9,736 bases of DNA from PSRF01 sp035457105 (GCA_035457105.1 DATIBX010000681.1:1-9736); one strand, 5' to 3'. Positions 1 to 6,559 are shown, counted from the first letter of the stretch. Numbers and translations: made by a program. Notes: a model not told the origin generated them from the letters alone.

Positions 1-402
1 ATGGCTGCCTCGTACGCGCGAAAAAAGGATCTCGAGTTGAATCCCACGCGTGTTCACAACATCAAGAACTTGCAGCGCTCCTATCTACAACTCGCGGCAG
101 CTCTTGATAGACCCTTTGATGAAGTTTTAAAAACAATTCAAGAACGCTCGACCGTAATTAATCATCGTCACCGAATTACCGGCGACGCGATGGTCCTGAT
201 CATCGAAGAAGTGATGGCAGTGAAAGGAAAAATGAACGTCAACGGTTTGCAGGACGCGTTGGAGGCCTTTATCGAATCGCAGGTGCTGGTGCCAGGAAAA
301 TGGCAACCGGTGCAGCCTGAACAATTGAAGGAAGATTCGATGAAGGGTCGACTGTTGCAGAGGATAGAAGAGAACCTCGAGCAGTACAAAGAATCGATCT
401 AG
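1..402 (+). CDS. Unrecognised protein, probably 5'-truncated by window edge
   Basis: An open frame runs from the first base to a TAG stop at 400-402 (133 residues). The first codon is ATG, but it is the first base of the window, so no upstream sequence or ribosome binding site can be checked; the true start may lie further left. The protein is charged, has no signal peptide or membrane segment, and looks mostly helical. There are several Lys/Arg/Glu-rich stretches, a hydrophobic core around residues 62-75 (DAMVLIIEEVMAVKG), and an amphipathic Glu/Lys/Gln-rich tail from about residue 105 that could form a coiled coil. I recognise no family and see no catalytic motif. It is followed by 425 bases of repeat-rich spacer, so it is unlikely to be co-transcribed with the next gene. 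It is more likely the C-terminal part of a longer cytoplasmic protein than a complete small one. Confidence 0.55.
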   Translation: MAASYARKKDLELNPTRVHNIKNLQRSYLQLAAALDRPFDEVLKTIQERSTVINHRHRITGDAMVLIIEEVMAVKGKMNVNGLQDALEAFIESQVLVPGKWQPVQPEQLKEDSMKGRLLQRIEENLEQYKESI

Positions 403-446
403 CACCAGAGAATTCGGCGGGTCGCGGACTTGGGATTCTCTGTGCT
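401..446 (+). terminator. Possible stem-loop at the end of the first gene
   Basis: AGCACCAGAGAAT at 401-413, starting inside the TAG stop, pairs with ATTCTCTGTGCT at 435-446 with one bulged base and a 21-nt loop. No T-run follows, so it is not a textbook intrinsic terminator. The right arm overlaps a decayed copy of the 37-nt-arm repeat, so the pairing may be repeat-derived. Confidence 0.2.
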
Positions 447-466
447 ATCTCAGTCTTGTCTGTGCC
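438..466 (+). repeat. Decayed half-arm of the 37-nt-arm repeat
   Basis: The 29 bases starting CTCTGTGCTATCTCAGT follow the left arm of the copy at 2813-2849 closely (shared CTCTGTGCT, TCTCAGT and TGTG blocks with a few substitutions) but lack the terminal CTCTGTGGT. No adjacent partner arm is present; a candidate partner lies at 683-718. The match is by eye and short, so chance similarity is possible. Confidence 0.4.
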
Positions 467-509
467 TTCCCACTAAATCCGCAAAGGCTTGGAGTTTTTA
501 GGGGATCGT

Positions 510-605
510 CTCTGTGCAACCTTTGTGTTCTCGGTGCCTCTGTGGTGGAATCTTGGGCCGCGTTTCTAACCACAGAGGCACCGAGAATACCAAGGTCGCA
601 CGGAG
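510..605. repeat. Inverted repeat with 37-nt arms, copy 1
   Basis: The left arm at 510-546 and right arm at 569-605 are reverse complements at 33 of 37 positions, separated by a 22-nt spacer. Within each arm a short unit like CTYTGTG recurs about every 8-11 bases, giving the arm its own periodicity. The outer end is CTCTGTGC and the inner end is CTCTGTGGT, the same as in the copies at 2813-2930 and 8757-8852. Transcribed, it would form a long hairpin. It does not encode protein, and there is no T-run after it. It is best read as a dispersed palindromic element of the REP or non-autonomous mobile type. Confidence 0.88.
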
Positions 606-682
606 TAGTACCCCAAGTTATCTCGCTACATATCTTTTCAAATCATTTACGCCGGGGCGGCTTTGTTGGTGATCTCTTTCTG

Positions 683-718
683 ACCACCGACTAACAGAGA
701 ACAGATGGAATCGCAGAG
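683..718. repeat. Decayed right half-arm of the 37-nt-arm repeat
   Basis: The 36 bases starting ACCACCGA and ending GCAGAG resemble the right arm of the copy at 2894-2930 (shared ACCACCGA, AGAACA and GCA-GAG blocks, with many changes between them). It lies in the orientation expected of a right arm, while the half-arm at 438-466 lies as a left arm, with the intact copy 1 between them. Confidence 0.35.
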
Positions 719-798
719 TGACGCAGGGTAAAACAAGTTTGCTTGCTACGTTGAAACGTGAAGTGGTATAAGCCGTCGATTCGCAAAATCCTGCGTCA
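719..798 (+). other. 9-bp inverted repeat in the leader of the secreted-protein gene
   Basis: TGACGCAGG at 719-727 is perfectly repeated in inverse at 790-798 (CCTGCGTCA), 62 bases apart, just upstream of the ATG at 828. It brackets the candidate promoter at 743-772. It could be an operator pair, or the ends of an older insertion, or chance; the sequence alone does not decide. Confidence 0.3.
743..772 (+). promoter_or_regulatory. Weak promoter candidate for the secreted-protein gene
   Basis: TTGCTA at 743-748 and TATAAG at 767-772 are separated by 18 bases, which fits a sigma70-type promoter and would give a leader of about 50 bases before ATG 828. Both hexamers deviate from consensus, so this is only the best candidate seen. 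Confidence 0.25.
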
Positions 799-827
799 AC
801 GAAAATAAATTCACCTCAGAGGTATTG

Positions 828-2705
828 ATGCGTCGTTCCAATCTGGTCCGTTTAAGCCTGCTCCTGTTCTTTTGTTTCAACCTTGAACTCATCTCCGTTT
901 CCGCCCAACAACAATCCGACTTGCGCCGAACCGCGTTGAAGTCCGCTACACCTTCGGATGAGATCGTGCGAATCGATGTGGATAAAGACGGCAAACCCGA
1001 CATCATCGAACGCTGGTGGAACGGAAAGCGAGTGCGCTGGCTCGATGAGAACGGCGATATGCAGCCATCTGATACTCGCGGCGACCAGGTCAACGATGTT
1101 CTTCAAATCGATCGAAACGGCGACGGGCTTTACGATGGGCCACTCGATATAAGCATTAAATGGGCCGATAACGACGGTGACGGCAAAGCAGATCTGGAAG
1201 CCTTTGACACGCAACCAGCCGATTGGACGCCAGATAAGTACGGCACAGCTCAATCACATTGGATGGTTTTCATTGATGTCGAGAAGGACGGGGTGCTTGG
1301 TTATCTCGATTGGACCAAATTCGACTTTGACAACGACAACTGGGCCTACACCGGAGCCGACGATTGGCTGCCCGATTACAATGGGAACGCCATCTTCCTG
1401 AAAGTCCATCGTCCGCCACAATCTTTATCCGATCCGCGTCTGAACTGGGAAAATCCTTTTGCCTTCTTCGACTTCGACGGCGACGGTCTGAGCGAAATGG
1501 CCATGCGCTGGCTCGACCCGGTACCACCGCTGGATAAAGACAAGACCGTCCTCACCGGCCTGTTGAGTGAGGCGTTCGTTACTTTTGATCTCGACAACGA
1601 CTCGACCAAGGACAATGAAACTGACTACGACATGTCATTGCGCGGTTCAGGTGGTCCTGGCGTTCCCTACCGCTCATTTGTTCACAAATACCCGGCGCTA
1701 AAAGGCAATCCCAAATTCGACGGCTGCTTCCAATTCAACAATTGGCGACAGATCGACGAGCTGATGTATATGCCCCACGAGAAGAGTTACGACTCATTTT
1801 TTAATGCCAAATGGGCAAATATGTATTTCGTATTCGACGAAGATGATGATGATCACCGTTGGGAACGCGTTGAGATGTATTACCCGATGCACGGCTTTGG
1901 TGGACCAAAGGACATCGACATCTACTCGACCAAACGCTGGCGCCGGGGCAATTATGCCGAGCAAGCAATGGCTGCCGAGAACGAGAAGCCCGGTCTGGAT
2001 GGTCATCCCCAGTCAGACTCGCTTGGTGATCGGGGAGAGTTTGACGAAGATAATTCCGGCAATGGCAACTTATATGTAGGCGTGTTCGATCGAAAACTCC
2101 ACTTAGCAGGAGCTGAATGGGGCGCCTGGACCGTAGATAAGAATGCTGAATATCACGGTGGCGTCAAAACTCCCTCACCAAAACCGCTGGCGCCAAAAGT
2201 CGAAGAAGTAGTTAAGTATACGGACACAGACAACAACGGATTTCTCGACACAGTTGAATACGACTACGACGGTGATCGCAAAATTGATCTGCGCGTCTCG
2301 TTACTCGACTACAAGACTGCAGCTAATCCGCACCCGGACGTAGTAGCTTTGATTGATACACACGCCGTTGGTTGGAAGGGTCTGAATCAAGTCTTCACAA
2401 CAATCTCGAATCAATCTTTCCAGGAGGGACTGACTGTCTATCGTGCTGCATGGAAGCGTGGATTAACGACGCCGGAAATCGACAAGCTCGCGTCAGCATC
2501 TTCCATCGGCGAAAGATACGATCACGGTTACTGGCTCAAAGAAAAGATATTTCGAGAGATTCGAAATCGCTTGCAGGAAGTGCGCACCGCAAGTCCAAAC
2601 CAAACGGCTTCATTCAATCAACTCGAAAAAGATCTGATTCGACTCTATTACACTGGTGATTTCGAGGCGTATGCAAAGCGCATCAGCAACGTTCCTGGGC
2701 GATGA
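828..2705 (+). CDS. Secreted protein with about ten Asp-rich calcium-binding-type loops
   Basis: This is a 625-residue protein of unrecognised function. I chose ATG 828, preceded by AGAGG at 818-822; a TTG at 825 would add one residue. Residues 1-26 look like a Sec signal peptide (MRRSN, a Leu/Phe-rich core, then SVSA before QQQ). There is no lipobox, and no later membrane segment, so export to the periplasm or outside is expected. The mature part carries EF-hand-like or thrombospondin-type-3-like loops at about 50 (DVDKDG), 95 (DRNGDG), 114 (DNDGDG), 150 (DVEKDG), 166 (DFDNDN), 215 (DFDGDG), 254 (DLDNDS), 337 (DEDDDD), 466 (DTDNNG) and 479 (DYDGDR). Several sit before aromatic, Glu- or Arg-rich strands. 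The last 120 residues lose the loops and look helical. Such loops usually bind calcium, so a structural calcium-stabilised surface or extracellular protein is inferred. No catalytic motif is recognised. It stands alone between repeat-filled gaps, not in an operon. Confidence 0.85.
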   Translation: MRRSNLVRLSLLLFFCFNLELISVSAQQQSDLRRTALKSATPSDEIVRIDVDKDGKPDIIERWWNGKRVRWLDENGDMQPSDTRGDQVNDVLQIDRNGDGLYDGPLDISIKWADNDGDGKADLEAFDTQPADWTPDKYGTAQSHWMVFIDVEKDGVLGYLDWTKFDFDNDNWAYTGADDWLPDYNGNAIFLKVHRPPQSLSDPRLNWENPFAFFDFDGDGLSEMAMRWLDPVPPLDKDKTVLTGLLSEAFVTFDLDNDSTKDNETDYDMSLRGSGGPGVPYRSFVHKYPALKGNPKFDGCFQFNNWRQIDELMYMPHEKSYDSFFNAKWANMYFVFDEDDDDHRWERVEMYYPMHGFGGPKDIDIYSTKRWRRGNYAEQAMAAENEKPGLDGHPQSDSLGDRGEFDEDNSGNGNLYVGVFDRKLHLAGAEWGAWTVDKNAEYHGGVKTPSPKPLAPKVEEVVKYTDTDNNGFLDTVEYDYDGDRKIDLRVSLLDYKTAANPHPDVVALIDTHAVGWKGLNQVFTTISNQSFQEGLTVYRAAWKRGLTTPEIDKLASASSIGERYDHGYWLKEKIFREIRNRLQEVRTASPNQTASFNQLEKDLIRLYYTGDFEAYAKRISNVPGR

Positions 2706-2724
2706 GTTAGTGTGAAGAGTCGGG

Positions 2725-3031
2725 CGTAGCAAAGGTCAGTACCGATTCGCGGTAGCGTCGGGTGAGACTCGAGCTGATTATGATTTGACGATAACTCGGG
2801 ACTCACCCGAGTCTCTGTGCTTTCTCAGTGTTCTTTGTGACTCTGTGGTGGTTGACCCAGTTAAAGCTGGGCCCTTAGTCTGAACCAGCGCTAACCACCG
2901 AGACACAAAGAACACCGAGGTTGCACGGAGATAAAGAGTTTGGCCGTCCCTAATCGTCAAATTATTTGTCTCCTCGATGCAAGGTTTCTCACGCTTGGCG
3001 CTACCGCGAATCGGTACTGACCCTTGGTACC
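2725..3031. repeat. Nested fold-back element of about 300 bases
   Basis: This element fills the space between the convergent secreted-protein and LysR genes. The outer repeats at 2734-2757 and 2999-3022 are perfect 24-base reverse complements; extended to 2725-2757 and 2999-3031 they still match at 30 of 33. Inside them ATTTGACGAT (2783-2792) matches ATCGTCAAAT (2953-2962), and inside that lies copy 2 of the 37-nt-arm repeat (2813-2930). The left side also has two mutually exclusive hairpins: 2794-2800 with 2806-2812 (7 bp, 5-nt loop) and 2759-2773 with 2795-2809 (13 of 15 pairs). A 5-bp hairpin, CCCAG with CTGGG (2856-2871), lies in the central spacer. There is no transposase or credible frame, and I see no clear target-site duplication. 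A MITE-like or compound REP element is the best reading; a convergent-terminator role is possible. Confidence 0.75.
2813..2930. repeat. Inverted repeat with 37-nt arms, copy 2
   Basis: The arms at 2813-2849 and 2894-2930 are reverse complements at 30 of 37 positions, with a 44-base spacer, twice that of the other two copies. The ends (CTCTGTGC outside, CTCTGTGGT inside) match copies 1 and 3. This copy is the core of the larger fold-back element at 2725-3031, whereas copies 1 and 3 have no comparable outer repeat. Confidence 0.85.
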
Positions 3032-3055
3032 AGTACAGCAGTCATGTGCACAAAA

Positions 3056-3934
3056 CTAATTCGAATCCTTGGCGACCCGCAGAAATGCCCTAGCGGCGTG
3101 CGAAAGTGTGGCGCCTCGGCGATAAATCAACTGCAGCCTTCGCTCTAAACGCATCTCTTTCACTGTTATCGCTACCAACTGTTGGCGACCTATCTCAATT
3201 TGCGCCGTCAAGCGTGGTACAAGCGCCACTCCCATCTCTTGCTCTACTAGCCGCTTGATCGACTCCAACGTCGGCATTTCCATCGAAATATTCAGCGGCG
3301 TCTTGTACTTCTCAAAAGTCTTCACGACGCGTTCTCGATACGGCGAAGATACGTTGTGCGCGATGAAGGACTCTGCGCCAAGCTCTCTGACAGACACAGT
3401 TGTTTTCTGGGCCAACGGATGGTTGGGCGCGACGATCAACGCCAGCTCGTCCATAACTATCGGAACCGAGGCGATGGCCTGATCAGTTGGCTTGAAAGAT
3501 ACAACCCCAATCTCAACTCCGCGGCCGAGCACTTCAGACGCGATGCGGCTCGCCAAACTCCGCTTCACTTCAACCTTGATATGTGGATGACGTGCCCGAA
3601 AGACAGTCAACACAGGCAACAAATACATCACCGTGTATTCGTTGGCACTGAGAGCAAGCTTGCCATGTTGCAAGTCCTTCAGCTCTTTGATTGCGCGATG
3701 GGCACCATGTCGCAAGTTGAGCATTTGCTCGGCAAAATCCAACAACACGCGTCCAGCAGCGGTTAGAGTCCCGTCTTTTGAGGACCGATCAAACAAGGGC
3801 TCGCCCAGTTCGGCCTCCAGGCGACGAATCGCCTGGCTAACTGCCGGCTGGGTCCGGTTTAGGGTCTGCGCCGCGCGAGAAAAACTCTGTTCTTTCGCCA
3901 CGGCGATCAGTACTTCGAGCTGATTGACATCCAT
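3056..3934 (-). CDS. LysR-type transcriptional regulator, divergent from leuA
   Basis: This is a 292-residue DNA-binding regulator, the usual LysR-family length. ATG at 3934 is chosen because the protein then begins MDVNQLEVLIAVAKEQSF, the normal family N-terminus. An in-frame GTG at 3967 would add 11 atypical residues. Neither start has a good ribosome binding site. The winged helix-turn-helix covers about residues 1-60 (SFSRAAQTLNRTQPAVSQAI, then RRLEAELGEPLFDR). The effector-binding domain runs from about 91 (GKLALSANE) to 290, including EIGVV near 131-135 and the GVALVP segment near 215-220. Family members act as tetramers that bind upstream of a divergent target and respond to a small metabolite. 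The position back-to-back with leuA suggests that it controls the leucine genes and its own promoter, perhaps sensing a pathway intermediate. That target and effector are inferred; no orthologue is identified. Confidence 0.93.
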   Translation of the reverse strand: MDVNQLEVLIAVAKEQSFSRAAQTLNRTQPAVSQAIRRLEAELGEPLFDRSSKDGTLTAAGRVLLDFAEQMLNLRHGAHRAIKELKDLQHGKLALSANEYTVMYLLPVLTVFRARHPHIKVEVKRSLASRIASEVLGRGVEIGVVSFKPTDQAIASVPIVMDELALIVAPNHPLAQKTTVSVRELGAESFIAHNVSSPYRERVVKTFEKYKTPLNISMEMPTLESIKRLVEQEMGVALVPRLTAQIEIGRQQLVAITVKEMRLERRLQLIYRRGATLSHAARAFLRVAKDSN

Positions 3935-4024
3935 CAGTTTGGTCCCAGAATTGGGCCTTTCCGTCACCCCGGATGGCCCAAAGATTATCTGCCCCTCAAG
4001 TCTTTGTTATGGTATCACAGCCGC

Positions 4025-4047
4025 TTATCTTTCTATAAAGATTATAA
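4025..4047. promoter_or_regulatory. AT-rich dyad, candidate LysR-regulator operator
   Basis: ATCTTT-CTAT-AAAGAT (4027-4042) is a perfect 6-bp dyad around a 4-base centre, extended by TTAT on the left and TATAA on the right. It also contains TTAT-N6-ATAA (4025-4038), which offers the T-N11-A pattern typical of LysR-type sites. Its centre is about 50 bases upstream of the predicted leuA transcript start, where such activators commonly bind, and it overlaps the TATAAT proposed for the regulator itself. AAAGATTAT recurs at 3980-3988 and 4037-4045. Binding is inferred. Confidence 0.45.
4041..4046 (-). promoter_or_regulatory. Possible -10 box for the LysR gene
   Basis: On the minus strand this reads TATAAT, a perfect consensus -10 hexamer. 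No convincing -35 lies 16-18 bases upstream (TTGCCA at 4061-4066 is only 14 bases away), so it would be an activator-dependent or weak promoter. It would give a leader of about 100 bases before ATG 3934 and would be covered by anything bound to the dyad at 4025-4047, which would suit autorepression. Confidence 0.3.
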
Positions 4048-4049
4048 CT

Positions 4050-4078
4050 TTGACTTTATTTGGCAATTTCCCTAGGAT
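4050..4078 (+). promoter_or_regulatory. Sigma70-type promoter for leuA
   Basis: TTGACT at 4050-4055 and TAGGAT at 4073-4078 are separated by exactly 17 bases. Transcription would start near 4085, giving a leader of only about 20 bases before ATG 4106. Such a short leader leaves no room for a leucine-rich leader peptide, a T-box or an attenuator, so control would act at initiation. Confidence 0.6.
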
Positions 4079-4094
4079 TTTGAGTCGCTTGCCC

Positions 4095-4101
4095 GGAGGA
4101 G
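4095..4101 (+). promoter_or_regulatory. Strong ribosome binding site of leuA
   Basis: GGAGGAG at 4095-4101 is the best Shine-Dalgarno match in the window. GGAGG sits 6 bases before ATG 4106 and 12 before ATG 4112, which favours the first ATG. Confidence 0.7.
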
Positions 4102-4105
4102 AGGG

Positions 4106-5305
4106 ATGCTGATGCCACAAGAATATGTAAGAGTTTTCGATACGACGTTACGCGATGGTGAGCAATCACCCGGCTGTTCAATGAACCTGGATGAAAAGCT
4201 GCAGATGGCTTTCAAACTCCAGGATCTCGGAGTGGACATCATCGAAGCCGGTTTCCCGATCGCGTCAGCAGGTGATTTTGCCGCAGTTAAGGCCGTGGCC
4301 GCCTCGTGTCGAGAGGTGGGCGTCGCCGCCCTTTGTCGCACCGCGCCACAGGATGTTGCGCGAGCAGCCGAAGCACTCGCAGGCGCGGTGAGACCTCGTA
4401 TTCACACCTTCGTGGCAACGTCCGACATTCACCTCGAACATAAACTGAAGAAGAGTCGAGCAGAAGTTATAGCGATGACGCGCGCCGCCGTCAGCCAGGC
4501 CCGAAACTTTACGGACGAGGTTGAGTTTTCAGCCGAAGACGCAACACGAAGCGACATCGACTACCTATGCCAGGTGTTGGAGACTGCTGTCGACTCTGGC
4601 GCCTCAGTACTGAACATCCCGGATACTGTTGGTTACACCACCCCAATCGAATATTCGCGTCTTATCGAACAGATAAGAGAGCGAGTAGTGAGAGATCGAA
4701 ACGTCGTGATTAGCGTTCATTGCCACAACGATCTCGGTCTTGCCGTCGCGAACAGTCTCGCTGCAATTGAAGCGGGGGCGCGACAGGTAGAGTGCACGAT
4801 TAACGGCATCGGAGAGCGAGCCGGCAACGCTTCGCTGGAAGAGATTGTGATGGCTTTGCATGTTCGAGCCGATCGTCTCCCTTTCAAGACAAACGTTGTT
4901 ACGAACGAGCTTTATTCAACGAGTCGACTGCTATCTGAAATTGTCGGCTTCGACGTCCAACCCAACAAAGCCATCGTTGGGCGTAACGCTTTCGCCCACG
5001 AAGCCGGCATTCATCAACACGGCGTCATCAATAATCCTTTATGTTACGAGATCATGACTCCGGAGTCGGTTGGCGTTCCAACCAATGCCCTCGTGTTAGG
5101 AAAGCATTCGGGCCGGCATGCTCTTTCTCTTCGTTACGTAGAGTTAGGCTACAACCTTTCGCCTGCCGAACTTGAAATGGCTTACGAAGGTTTCACCTCG
5201 TTAGCTGATCGGAAAAAGAGAATTTACGATCAGGATTTGCTTTCGTTGCTTACTGCACCGGGGCGAGCGCGAGATGAAGATACAGCGGTCGGGGCAGCCG
5301 CCTGA
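4106..5305 (+). CDS. leuA: 2-isopropylmalate synthase lacking the regulatory domain
   Basis: This enzyme condenses 2-ketoisovalerate with acetyl-CoA to 2-isopropylmalate, the committed step of leucine synthesis, in the cytoplasm. The 399 residues start with the HMGL-like TIM barrel: FDTTLRDGEQSPG at 11-23 (R16, metal ligand D12), EAGFP at 47-51, HTFVATSDIHL at 100-110, the metal-binding HCHND at 205-209 and GIGERAGNASLEE at 234-246 (N241). The linker subdomains follow: GRNAFAHEAGIHQHG at 292-306 and LGKHSGRHAL at 331-340. The protein ends soon after KKRIYDQDL (370-378), where the roughly 120-residue C-terminal leucine-binding domain of typical LeuA (about 510-520 residues) would begin. Leucine feedback inhibition through that domain is therefore not expected. 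Homocitrate synthase also has this short form, but the sequence motifs and the leuBCD neighbours favour LeuA. Confidence 0.92.
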   Translation: MLMPQEYVRVFDTTLRDGEQSPGCSMNLDEKLQMAFKLQDLGVDIIEAGFPIASAGDFAAVKAVAASCREVGVAALCRTAPQDVARAAEALAGAVRPRIHTFVATSDIHLEHKLKKSRAEVIAMTRAAVSQARNFTDEVEFSAEDATRSDIDYLCQVLETAVDSGASVLNIPDTVGYTTPIEYSRLIEQIRERVVRDRNVVISVHCHNDLGLAVANSLAAIEAGARQVECTINGIGERAGNASLEEIVMALHVRADRLPFKTNVVTNELYSTSRLLSEIVGFDVQPNKAIVGRNAFAHEAGIHQHGVINNPLCYEIMTPESVGVPTNALVLGKHSGRHALSLRYVELGYNLSPAELEMAYEGFTSLADRKKRIYDQDLLSLLTAPGRARDEDTAVGAAA

Positions 5306-5348
5306 ACGCAGGTTGTAGTGCTTAATAGCGTTTGAGTTAATCAATATC

Positions 5349-5412
5349 AAGCTTTGTGCTTTGAAACTGCGACTTTGCTTCAATAGGTTAGCAGAATCAA
5401 AGGACAAGGCTT
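5349..5412. repeat. Degenerate CTTTG-rich hairpin between leuA and leuB
   Basis: The arms at 5349-5370 and 5391-5412 are reverse complements at 18 of 22 positions around a 20-nt loop. The left arm reads AAGCTTTGTGCTTTGAAAC. Its CTTTG repetition resembles the longer hairpin before leuC (6566-6663), so the two may be members of one family. It lies inside the 144-base leuA-leuB spacer, ahead of the leuB ribosome binding site. Confidence 0.5.
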
Positions 5413-5449
5413 CTTTTGTCAAAACAGCTATCACTTTTCAAGAGGTCGT

Positions 5450-6559
5450 ATGAAAATGCGAATTACAGTTCTTCCAGGGGATGGAATTGGTCCTGAAGTC
5501 ACGGAACAAGCCGTAAGGGTCTTGCAGACTATAGCGAGTATCCAAGGTTACCGTTTTGAGTTTGACGAGCACCTCATCGGTGGCACGGCAATACGTCAAT
5601 CGGGTTCACCGTTGCCACGTACCACTCTTGATGCGTGCCTTGCAAGCGACGCGGTCTTGTTAGGTGCAGTAGGCGCGCCGGAATACGATCGGTTGCCGGC
5701 TCACCAACGACCCGAAGCGGGTTTGCTGTTGCTTAGACGAGCGCTCGGTGGTTACGCAAACCTACGGCCAGCCGTCTCGTATTCAGCAATCGCAGCTTGC
5801 TCTCCAATCAGGACGGAGATTGGTAGCGGCGCTGATATCCTCATCATTCGCGAGTTGCTCGGAGGACTCTATTTCGGAGAACCGCGAGGCATCTCAGGTG
5901 CTAACGAATCGATGTCGGCTGTGAACACGATGCGTTACTCAGTCGAGGAAGTTGAACGGATTGCCAGGGTTGCATTCGAGGCTGCACGTGGACGAAGAGG
6001 TAAAGTCACTTCAGTTGATAAAGCGAACGTACTCGAGACCTCGCAATTGTGGAGACAAACGGTGACGCGTGTGGCCCAGGATTATCCGGACGTAACGCTG
6101 GAACACTTATACGTAGATGCGTGTGCGATGCACTTGATCTCGAGCCCACGACGTTTTGACGTGCTGCTGACCGAAAATCTTTTTGGCGACATACTTTCAG
6201 ACGAGGCAGCGGTCATCACTGGATCACTCGGAATGTTGGCGTCAGCGACAATCGGTGGAGACGTGGGACTTTATGAGCCAGTACATGGTTCCGCTCCGGA
6301 CATTGCCGGGAAAGGTATCGCTAACCCGTTCGGTGCAATTGCGTCAGCCGCGATGATGTTGCGATATTCATTTGGATTGGATCAGGACGCAGCTGATATT
6401 GAGCAAGCAATTGGATATGTACTAGAAGCGGGTTATCGCACGCCTGACATAGCGGCGGGTACTGGTGGCTATGTGGCCAACACCTCTGAGATTGGCGAAC
6501 TCGTATCAGAAGCAGTGACCGAGGTTGTTGATATGCGTCACGCTTATCATGCTGTGTAA
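5450..6559 (+). CDS. leuB: 3-isopropylmalate dehydrogenase
   Basis: LeuB oxidises and decarboxylates (2R,3S)-3-isopropylmalate with NAD+ to 2-ketoisocaproate, the direct precursor of leucine. The protein has 369 residues, normal for the family (about 350-370). It shows the N-terminal ITVLPGDGIGPEV, the substrate arginines R96, R106 (YANLRP) and R134 (IIRELLGGLYFGEPRG), Y141, catalytic K191 (SVDKANVLE), and metal-binding D223, D247 and D251 (ENLFGDILSDEAA). The NAD loop YEPVHGSAPDIAGKGIANP covers 275-293. The context and the VDACAMHLI form support LeuB over isocitrate or tartrate dehydrogenase. ATG 5450 has AGAGG at 5441-5445, 4 bases away; ATG 5456, two codons on, is also possible. It sits 144 bases after leuA, so it is probably in the same transcript, although the spacer could hold a second promoter. 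Confidence 0.96.
   Translation: MKMRITVLPGDGIGPEVTEQAVRVLQTIASIQGYRFEFDEHLIGGTAIRQSGSPLPRTTLDACLASDAVLLGAVGAPEYDRLPAHQRPEAGLLLLRRALGGYANLRPAVSYSAIAACSPIRTEIGSGADILIIRELLGGLYFGEPRGISGANESMSAVNTMRYSVEEVERIARVAFEAARGRRGKVTSVDKANVLETSQLWRQTVTRVAQDYPDVTLEHLYVDACAMHLISSPRRFDVLLTENLFGDILSDEAAVITGSLGMLASATIGGDVGLYEPVHGSAPDIAGKGIANPFGAIASAAMMLRYSFGLDQDAADIEQAIGYVLEAGYRTPDIAAGTGGYVANTSEIGELVSEAVTEVVDMRHAYHAV

Larger units (their letters stand above)
403..827. other. 425-base intergenic region made largely of repeats
   Basis: No credible gene is visible on either strand. The region holds an intact inverted repeat (510-605), two decayed half-arms of the same family (438-466 and 683-718), a 9-bp inverted repeat (719-727 with 790-798) and a weak promoter candidate (743-772) for the downstream secreted-protein gene. 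The stretch from about 606 to 682 shows nothing I can interpret. Confidence 0.6.

Noticed and set aside
127..405. Minus-strand frames opposite the first gene
   Set aside because: They are rich in His, Phe and Leu, as expected for the complement of a coding frame, and have no start signals.
2706..3055. Target-site duplication flanking the fold-back element
   Set aside because: I compared the bases just outside both outer repeats and found no matching direct repeat.
2966..3148. 60-residue plus-strand frame within and after the fold-back element
   Set aside because: It is short, crosses the outer inverted repeat and the end of the LysR gene, and shows no coding signs.
3356..3766. 136-residue open frame on the plus strand
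   Set aside because: It lies wholly antisense to the LysR gene, whose protein has clear family motifs; the shadow frame shows none.
4079..4105. Leucine leader peptide, T-box or attenuator before leuA
   Set aside because: The predicted leader is only about 20 bases, with no open frame rich in leucine codons and no terminator/antiterminator pair.
4106..5305. Homocitrate synthase instead of LeuA
   Set aside because: The short length would fit, but the ATSDIHLEHKL and GIGERAGNASLEE forms and the leuBCD neighbours favour LeuA; a tree would settle it.
5306..5449. Remnant of the LeuA regulatory domain after the leuA stop
   Set aside because: The spacer is 144 bases, shorter than the domain would need, and is partly occupied by a hairpin; no long frame continues.
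5450..6559. Loss of the Asn after the metal-binding Asp in LeuB (VDACAM where many have VDNAAM)
   Set aside because: I recall known active LeuB proteins, such as the Thermus type, that carry a similar VDAMAM form, so this is normal variation.
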